Assembly (NCBI RefSeq): GCF_009862265.1
Contig: NZ_WWGX01000071.1
Location: 109,207-173,206, forward strand
Length of the DNA: 64,000 nucleotides
Reading direction: 5' to 3'
Origin: Streptomyces sp. SID8352
GTDB lineage: Bacteria; Actinomycetota; Actinomycetes; Streptomycetales; Streptomycetaceae
The first letter of the stretch is position 1. Every line of letters starts with the position of its first letter. Both the position numbers and the translations under genes were made by a program. Positions 58,562-64,000 of this stretch are shown here, piece by piece. The notes under the pieces are model-generated. The model was given only the letters and a program-made list of their open reading frames with translations, was not told where the DNA came from and did no database searches.

Positions 58562-59776
58562 TCAGGTGAGATCGGATGAGTCGCTCACCAGCGCGTAGGT
58601 CTGCGTCGCGATCTCCATTTCCTCGTCGGTCGGCACCACGGCCACCGCCACCCGCGCACCGGGCGGCGAGATCAGCCGCGGCCCGTCGGCCCGAGCGGTG
58701 TTCAGCACCGGGTCGACCTCCGGCCCCAGCCCCTCCAGCCCCGCCACCGCGGCCTCCCGCACCGGCGCCGCGTTCTCCCCGACACCCGCCGTGAACGCGA
58801 TCGCGTCCACCCGCCCCAGCACCGCGCAGTACGCGCCGATGTACTTCCGCAGCCGGTGGACGTAGATGTCGAAGGCGAGCCGGGCCCGCTCGTCGCCCGC
58901 GTCGATCCGGCGCCGGATCTCCCGCATGTCGTTGTCACCGCACAGCCCGATCAGACCGCTCCTCTTGTTGAGGAGAGTGTCGATCTCGTCGGCGGACATT
59001 CCGGCAACGCGCGTCAAATGGAAGATGACGGCCGGGTCCACGTCTCCCGACCGGGTCCCCATCACCAGCCCCTCCAGCGGCGTCAGGCCCATCGACGTGT
59101 CCACGCACCGCCCGCCCCGCACCGCCGACGCGGACGCCCCGTTGCCCAGGTGCAGCACGATCACGTTCACCTCCTCCGGCTCCCGGCCCAGCAGCCGTGC
59201 CGTCTCGCGCGAGACGTACGCGTGGGACGTGCCGTGGAAGCCGTAACGGCGGATGCGGTACGCGTCGGCGGTCTCCACGTCGATGGCGTACCGCGCGGCC
59301 GACTCCGGCATCGTGGTGTGGAACGCGGTGTCGAAGACCGCCACCTGCGGCAGGTCCGGCCGCAGCGCCCGTGCCGTGCGGATGCCGGTCAGATTGGCCG
59401 GGTTGTGCAGCGGGGCCACTGGGATCAGGCGCTCGATCTCCGCCATCACCTCGTCGTCGACCACCGTCGGTTCGCTGAACCGGATGCCCCCGTGCACCAC
59501 CCGGTGACCGATGGCCGCCAGCTCCGGCGAATCGATGCCCAGACCGTCCCGGTCCAGCTCCGCCGCCATGGCCTTCAGCGCGGCGTCGTGGTCCGCGACG
59601 GGCCCGGTCCACTCGCGGTCCGCACCGCCGGCCGGGGAGTGCGTCAGCCGGGACGTCCCCTCCCCGATCCGCTCCACCAGACCCACCGCGAGCCGGGACC
59701 GGTCCCGCATGTCGAGCAACTGGTACTTCACCGACGACGAGCCGGAGTTGAGGACCAGAACACGGGAGGCGTTCAC
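58562..59776 (-). CDS. ackA: Acetate kinase
   Basis: Converts acetyl phosphate and ADP to acetate and ATP, the second step of the Pta-AckA path. The 404-aa protein has SRVLVLNSGSSSVKYQLL, GHRVVHGG, VFDTAFHTTMP, YGFHGTSHAYV, LHLGNGAS and FTAGVGENAAPVRE. GTG at 59776 overlaps the pta stop (GTGA). The gene pair pta-ackA is transcribed leftwards and together with pyk and pfkA makes a glycolysis/acetate cluster. Confidence 0.95.
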   Translation of the reverse strand: MNASRVLVLNSGSSSVKYQLLDMRDRSRLAVGLVERIGEGTSRLTHSPAGGADREWTGPVADHDAALKAMAAELDRDGLGIDSPELAAIGHRVVHGGIRFSEPTVVDDEVMAEIERLIPVAPLHNPANLTGIRTARALRPDLPQVAVFDTAFHTTMPESAARYAIDVETADAYRIRRYGFHGTSHAYVSRETARLLGREPEEVNVIVLHLGNGASASAVRGGRCVDTSMGLTPLEGLVMGTRSGDVDPAVIFHLTRVAGMSADEIDTLLNKRSGLIGLCGDNDMREIRRRIDAGDERARLAFDIYVHRLRKYIGAYCAVLGRVDAIAFTAGVGENAAPVREAAVAGLEGLGPEVDPVLNTARADGPRLISPPGARVAVAVVPTDEEMEIATQTYALVSDSSDLT

Positions 59777-61881
59777 CGGCTCCCCTCCTTCCCGCTCGGG
59801 GACGCCGCGGCGGACGGCCGCTGCGCCTGGATCGCGGTGATGGCCACGGTGTTCACGATGTCCTGCACCAGCGCCCCCCGCGACAGGTCGTTGACGGGCT
59901 TGCGCAGCCCCTGCAGCACCGGCCCCACCGCGACCGCCCCGGCCGAACGCTGCACCGCCTTGTACGTGTTGTTCCCGGTGTTCAGGTCCGGGAAGATCAG
60001 CACACTGGCCTGGCCGGCCACCTCCGAACCGGGCAGCTTGGTCGCGGCGACCGACGGCTCCACCGCGGCGTCGTACTGGATCGGCCCCTCGATCCGCAGA
60101 TCCGGACGCCGGGCCCGCACCAACTCGGTGGCGGCGCGCACCTTGTCCACGTCCGCGCCCGAGCCGGAGGTCCCGGTCGAGTACGACAGCATCGCGATCC
60201 GGGGCTCCACCCCGAACCGCGCCGCCGTGGCCGCCGACTGGGCCGCGATGTCCGCCAACTGCTCCGCGTCCGGGTCCGGGTTGACCGCGCAGTCCCCGTA
60301 CACCAGGACCTTGTCGGCCAGGCACATGAAGAACACCGACGAGACGATCTCCGCGTCCGGCTTCGTCTTGATGATCTCGAAGGCCGGCCGGATGGTCGCC
60401 GCCGTGGAGTGCGCCGAGCCCGACACCATGCCGTCGGCCAGGCCCTCCTCCACCATCAGCGTCCCGAAGTAGTTCACGTCCGACACCACGTCGTAGGCCA
60501 GCTCCACGGTCACCCCCCGGTGCGCCCGCAGGGCCGCGTACCGCTCGGCGAAGGAGTCGCGCAGCTCCGAGACGGCCGGATCGATCAGCCGCGCCTCGCC
60601 CAGATCGATCCCGAGGTCGGCCGCCTTCTTGCGGATCTGCTCCACCGGACCGAGCAGCGTCAGCTCGCACACCCCCCGGCGCAGCAGCACCTCCGCGGCC
60701 CGCAGCACCCGTTCCTCCGTCCCCTCCGGCAGGACGACCCGGCGCAGATCGGACCGCGCCTGCTCCAGCAACTGGTGCTCGAACATCATCGGCGTGACCC
60801 GGTCACCGCTGGGCGCGGAGACCCGGCTCCGCAGATCGGCGGTGTCGACGTACCGCTCGAAGACGCCCAGCGCGGTCTCCGCCTTGCGCGGGGTGGCGGC
60901 GTTCAGCTTGCCCTCCAGCGAGAACAGCCGCTCGGCCGTCGGGAAGCTGTTGGCGGGCACCGAGAGCACCGGGGTCCCCGGGGCGAGGCGGTCGGCCAGG
61001 GTGAGGATCCGGTCGCCGGGAACCTCGTCCAGGGTGAGCAGCACGCCCGCTATCGGCGGTGTGCCCGCACTGTGCGCGGCCAGCGCCCCGACCACCAGGT
61101 CCGCGCGGTCACCGGGCATGACCACCAGACAGCCGGGGGTCAGCGCGGCCAGCAGGTTCGGCAGCATGGCGCCCCCGAAGACGAAGTCCAGCGCGTCCCG
61201 CGAGAGCCCGGAGTCGTCGCACAGCACCACCCGGGCACCGAGGGCGTGCACGATCTGCGACACGGTCGGTGCCGCCAGGGCGGGCTCGTCGGGCAGCACC
61301 CAGCACGGCACCGGCAGCCTGCCCGCGAGCCGCTCCTCGATCAGGTCGCGGTCCTCGCGGGCCACCCGGTTGGTCACCATCGCGAGCACGTCGCAGCCCA
61401 GCCCGTCGAAGGCGCGGAACGCGTTGCGGGTCTCCGCCAGCACCGACTCCGCGGACTGCCTGCGGCCCCCCACCACCGGGATCACCGACGCGCCGAACTC
61501 GTTGGCCAGCCGGGCGTTCAGCGACAGCTCGTCGGGAAGCTGGGTGTCCGCGTAGTCCGTGCCCAGGACCAGGACGACGTCGTAGTCGCGGGCGACCAGG
61601 TGGAAACGGTCGACCAGCGCCGACACCAGTTCGTCCGTGCCCTGTTCGGCCTGCAGCGCGGACGCCTCGTGATAGTCCAGTCCGTACAGCGTGGCCGGGT
61701 CCTGGGCGAGCCGGTAGCGGGCGCGCAGCAGCTCGAACAGCCGGTCCGGTCCGTCGTGGACCAGGGGACGGAAGACGCCCACCCGGTCCACCTGCCGGGT
61801 CAGGAGCTCCATGACCCCCAGCTCGACGACCTGGCGGCCGTCACCGCGGTCGATGCCGGTCACGTACACGCTGCGCGTCAC
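59773..61881 (-). CDS. pta: Phosphate acetyltransferase, long form
   Basis: Makes acetyl phosphate from acetyl-CoA. The 702-aa protein is the long type: an N-terminal BioD-like P-loop-fold region (about 1-220: SVYVTGIDRGDGRQVVELGVME, VLVLGTDY), a DRTGG domain (about 230-340) and the catalytic PTA_PTB domain (about 375-700), with FMCLADKVLVYGDCAVNPDPD and GQASVLIFPDLNTGNNTYK. GTG at 61881 follows ACGGAGAG; the frame is open to 62004. It starts the pta-ackA operon and is divergent from pfkA. Confidence 0.95.
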   Translation of the reverse strand: MTRSVYVTGIDRGDGRQVVELGVMELLTRQVDRVGVFRPLVHDGPDRLFELLRARYRLAQDPATLYGLDYHEASALQAEQGTDELVSALVDRFHLVARDYDVVLVLGTDYADTQLPDELSLNARLANEFGASVIPVVGGRRQSAESVLAETRNAFRAFDGLGCDVLAMVTNRVAREDRDLIEERLAGRLPVPCWVLPDEPALAAPTVSQIVHALGARVVLCDDSGLSRDALDFVFGGAMLPNLLAALTPGCLVVMPGDRADLVVGALAAHSAGTPPIAGVLLTLDEVPGDRILTLADRLAPGTPVLSVPANSFPTAERLFSLEGKLNAATPRKAETALGVFERYVDTADLRSRVSAPSGDRVTPMMFEHQLLEQARSDLRRVVLPEGTEERVLRAAEVLLRRGVCELTLLGPVEQIRKKAADLGIDLGEARLIDPAVSELRDSFAERYAALRAHRGVTVELAYDVVSDVNYFGTLMVEEGLADGMVSGSAHSTAATIRPAFEIIKTKPDAEIVSSVFFMCLADKVLVYGDCAVNPDPDAEQLADIAAQSAATAARFGVEPRIAMLSYSTGTSGSGADVDKVRAATELVRARRPDLRIEGPIQYDAAVEPSVAATKLPGSEVAGQASVLIFPDLNTGNNTYKAVQRSAGAVAVGPVLQGLRKPVNDLSRGALVQDIVNTVAITAIQAQRPSAAASPSGKEGSR

Positions 61882-62034
61882 GCGTGCTCTCCGTTTCGTG
61901 TGGTGCGTCCGGTGTGTTCCGGGGCCGGTCCGGCCCGTGCGGGAGACCCAGTGTGGGAGCCCCGGTGCGGGGAGCAGGGACGGGGTCGGCGCCTGAATCG
62001 CCAAAAATCGCCCCTACGGGTCAGTGGAACCCTC

Positions 62035-62063
62035 TTGACAATACCCTCGGGCGTAGGTACGAC
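62035..62063 (+). promoter_or_regulatory. Candidate pfkA promoter
   Basis: TTGACA (62035-62040), a 17-bp spacer and TACGAC (62058-62063) form a vegetative-type promoter with a consensus -35. The start codon of pfkA is about 85 bp further, leaving a leader of about that length. The divergent pta gene shares this 274-bp intergenic region. Confidence 0.6.
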
Positions 62064-62155
62064 GCCCGTCAATGTAGCGTCGCCACTGTTACCCGGAACG
62101 TGGAACAATCGGCACCGGTTCACCGGCGTCGACAGCGAGCAGGAGACACAGCACG

Positions 62156-63181
62156 ATGCGTATCGGAGTTCTGACCGCAGGCGGCGACTGCCCTGGCCTG
62201 AACGCAGTGATCCGGTCGGTCGTGCACCGAGCGGTGGACAACTACGGCGACGAGGTCATCGGCTTCGAGGACGGCTACGCCGGTCTGCTCGACGGCCACT
62301 ACCGCACCCTCGACCTCAACGCCGTCAGCGGCATCCTGGCCCGCGGCGGCACCATCCTCGGCTCGTCGCGCCTGGAGCGCGACCGGCTGCGAGAGGCCTG
62401 CGACAACGCGGGCGACATGATCCAGAGCTTCGGCATCGACGCCCTCATCCCGATCGGCGGCGAGGGCACCCTGACGGCGGCCCGGATGCTGTCCGACGCG
62501 GGCCTCCCGGTCGTCGGCGTGCCCAAGACCATCGACAACGACATCTCCTCCACCGACCGCACCTTCGGCTTCGACACGGCCGTCGGCGTGGCGACGGAGG
62601 CGATGGACCGGCTCAAGACCACCGCCGAGTCCCACCAGCGCGTCATGGTCGTCGAGGTCATGGGCCGGCACGCAGGGTGGATCGCCCTGGAGTCCGGCAT
62701 GGCCGCCGGCGCGCACGGCATCTGCCTGCCCGAGCGCGCCTTCGACCCCGCCGATCTGGTCAAGATGGTCGAGGCGCGCTTCGCCCGCGGCAAGCGGTTC
62801 GCCGTGGTCTGCGTCGCCGAGGGCGCCCACCCCGCCGCCGGCACCATGGACTACGGAAAGGGCGAGATCGACAAGTTCGGCCACGAGCGCTTCCAGGGCA
62901 TCGGCACGGCGCTGGCGCACGAACTGGAGAAGCGGCTCGGCAAGGAGGCCAAGCCGGTCATCCTCGGCCACGTCCAGCGCGGCGGTACGCCGACCGCGTA
63001 CGACAGGGTGCTCGCCACGCGCTTCGGCTGGCACGCCGTGGAGGCCGCGCACCGGGGCGAGTTCGGCCGGATGACCGCCCTGCGCGGCACTGACGTGGTC
63101 ATGGTCCCGCTGGCGGAGGCCGTCACCGAGCTGAAGACGGTCCCCAAGGACCGCATGGACGAGGCGGAGTCGGTCTTCTAG
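62156..63181 (+). CDS. pfkA: 6-phosphofructokinase
   Basis: Phosphorylates fructose 6-phosphate in glycolysis. The 341-aa protein has the N-terminal RIGVLTAGGDCPGLNAVIR, phosphate-donor segment PIGGEGT (Gly104) and PKTIDNDI with Lys124 and catalytic Asp127, then VMGRHAGWIALESG. Gly104 with Lys124 is the combination recalled for the ATP-dependent actinobacterial enzyme; PPi-dependent relatives have Asp104. By position it corresponds to PfkA2 of S. coelicolor. ATG follows AGGAGA-type site at 62139-62145. It is followed by a hairpin and then no further gene in the window. Confidence 0.94.
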   Translation: MRIGVLTAGGDCPGLNAVIRSVVHRAVDNYGDEVIGFEDGYAGLLDGHYRTLDLNAVSGILARGGTILGSSRLERDRLREACDNAGDMIQSFGIDALIPIGGEGTLTAARMLSDAGLPVVGVPKTIDNDISSTDRTFGFDTAVGVATEAMDRLKTTAESHQRVMVVEVMGRHAGWIALESGMAAGAHGICLPERAFDPADLVKMVEARFARGKRFAVVCVAEGAHPAAGTMDYGKGEIDKFGHERFQGIGTALAHELEKRLGKEAKPVILGHVQRGGTPTAYDRVLATRFGWHAVEAAHRGEFGRMTALRGTDVVMVPLAEAVTELKTVPKDRMDEAESVF

Positions 63182-63192
63182 ACCCCTCGGTT

Positions 63193-63218
63193 CCGTCGGG
63201 ACTCCTCGGTCCCGACGG
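63193..63218 (+). terminator. Terminator of pfkA
   Basis: CCGTCGGGAC pairs perfectly with GTCCCGACGG around TCCTCG, 12 bp after the pfkA stop. Confidence 0.7.
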
Positions 63219-63616
63219 GACCCGTCGGTTGCATGTCGCGCGGTGGCCGCCACGTCGACGGCGAAGCGCAGGCGCGCACGCCCTCGGCGCGGCGGTTCCC
63301 GTTCTTTGGGGCTCGGTCCCTGGGTGCCCATAAAAATCTGTGAACAGTCGGCGACCTTGTGTGCACATGGCGCTCAGGTGAGCGCATCGAGAACATCGCC
63401 CAGGGCCAGTGTTCACGCATTCAAAACCACCACCCCCCCGCGCGCCGTTCCGCCCCCTGGCCGCCGCTGCCGGGGCGACAGTGTCGAGGACGCGCACCTC
63501 GCCCCGGCCGCCGCGCTCATGGGCTTCGTCGACGATGGCGATGCGGCATGTTTCATCTGCGCCGGACACCGGCCGTCAGGCGAAGCCGGTTCACGGTGTC
63601 CCCGGACCGCACCGGC
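63219..63616. other. Non-coding region after pfkA
   Basis: About 400 bp without a convincing gene. It is less GC-rich than the genome around 63320-63430 (TAAAAATCTGTGAACAG). Open frames here are compositional. GTGAGC and GAGCGC words appear (63391-63402), which may be outlying degenerate units of the array that follows. Confidence 0.45.
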
Positions 63617-64000
63617 GTGAGCACCCGTCACTTTCGTGAGCACGGTCCACATCAGTGAGCATTGCTCGCGGCGCAGAGCATCGCTTCCTTTGCGGAGCAT
63701 CGCTCACTCTGCGGAGCAGTGCTCACGTCCTCGATCGCTGCTCGCATCGCGGAGCAGTGTTCGCGCTGGTGAGCACCGTGCGTGCCCGCGTGTGCCGCCC
63801 GCCATCAGATGGCGTGATCGGTGCTCTCGCTGGTGAGCGGCGTGCGCGCTTGCGAGCACTGTCCACCGACGTGAGCACCCTTCGCATCCGTGAGCAACGC
63901 TCCCATGCGTGAGCAACGCTCCCGTGCGTGAGCAACGCTCCCGTGCGTGAGCAACGCTCCCGTGCGTGAGCAACGCTCCCGTGCGTGAGCAACGCTCCCG
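63617..64000. repeat. 19-bp tandem-repeat array with an internal dyad, running off the window
   Basis: GTGAGCA or a close variant recurs every 19 bp at 63617, 63636, 63655, 63674, 63693, 63712, 63750, 63769, 63833, 63852, 63871, 63890, 63909, 63928, 63947, 63966 and 63985. One 7-bp phase shift lies between 63788 and 63833 and three units there are degraded. The last six read GTGAGCAACGCTCCCGTGC nearly perfectly. Most units contain GAGC-NNN-GCTC, an 11-bp dyad. There are no spacers, so it is not CRISPR. The array continues past the window edge. Confidence 0.92.

Noticed and set aside
63704..63973. Repetitive small protein encoded in the 19-bp array
   Set aside because: 19 bp is not a multiple of three, so any frame gives a 57-bp/19-residue repeat; both strands are open and no ribosome site is present.
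63617..64000. CRISPR array
   Set aside because: Repeats of 19 bp are directly adjacent without unique spacers and no cas genes are visible.

Overview
The window is a high-GC actinobacterial chromosome segment, almost certainly Streptomyces. GTG and TTG starts are frequent, coding frames are strongly GC-biased, the hyphal cytoskeleton pair filP/scy is present, and the gene order matches from memory the Streptomyces coelicolor core stretch from prfA (about SCO5360) to pfkA (about SCO5426). No prophage, CRISPR array, rRNA, tRNA or intact insertion sequence was seen. This is a conserved core region with small accessory insertions.

Layout. 1-5.9 kb: end of prfA, prmC, a TsaC-type tRNA-modification gene, a phosphatase-like protein without the catalytic cysteine, a 162-bp intergenic element, a divergent glyA behind a large RNA stem, and a WecA-type sugar-phosphate transferase. 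6.1-14 kb: complete F1Fo ATP synthase operon atpIBEFHAGDC. 14-18.5 kb: a DUF2550 protein, the secreted chitinase chiC with its paired-repeat promoter, and its two-component system chiS/chiR. 18.6-30 kb: membrane protein, remnant of an ECF42-type sigma factor, cobalamin adenosyltransferase, secreted M15 peptidase, 3-hydroxybutyryl-CoA dehydrogenase, STAS protein, large membrane-anchored ATPase, mismatch endonuclease nucS, a conserved 130-aa protein, an LLM flavoprotein and a small zinc-site protein. 29.8-39 kb: two tandem paralogous ABC-2 exporters, then filP and scy, which act with DivIVA at the hyphal tip. 39-42 kb: methylmalonyl-CoA epimerase, thiolase and meaB. 42.5-49 kb: MFS transporter, an AbsC-like MarR regulator, three overlapping AIM24 genes, two DUF3817 membrane proteins, a thiamine-binding-type protein and a second MarR regulator. 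49-53 kb: icmA, a TetR regulator and a thioredoxin/TPR protein. 54-57 kb: an envelope locus DUF6230-DUF6114-530-aa protein. 57-63 kb: pyk, ackA-pta and pfkA. 63.2-64 kb: non-coding DNA ending in a 19-bp tandem-repeat array that runs off the window.

Functional themes are energy metabolism (ATP synthase, pyk, pfkA, ackA-pta) and acyl-CoA/coenzyme-B12 chemistry (3-hydroxybutyryl-CoA dehydrogenase, thiolase, epimerase, MeaB, IcmA, cobalamin adenosyltransferase). The small IcmB subunit needed by IcmA is not in the window.

The least explained signals are the 19-bp array after pfkA, the ~150-nt stem-closed leader before the divergent glyA, the two 162-bp elements that each supply the stop codon of the gene they abut, the near-perfect 24-bp palindrome against the icmA start codon, the ATPase with an arginine in its Walker A motif, and the DUF6230/DUF6114 locus. 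I did not find a clear new multi-gene defence or biosynthetic system. All family assignments come from reading motifs and from memory, without database searches.
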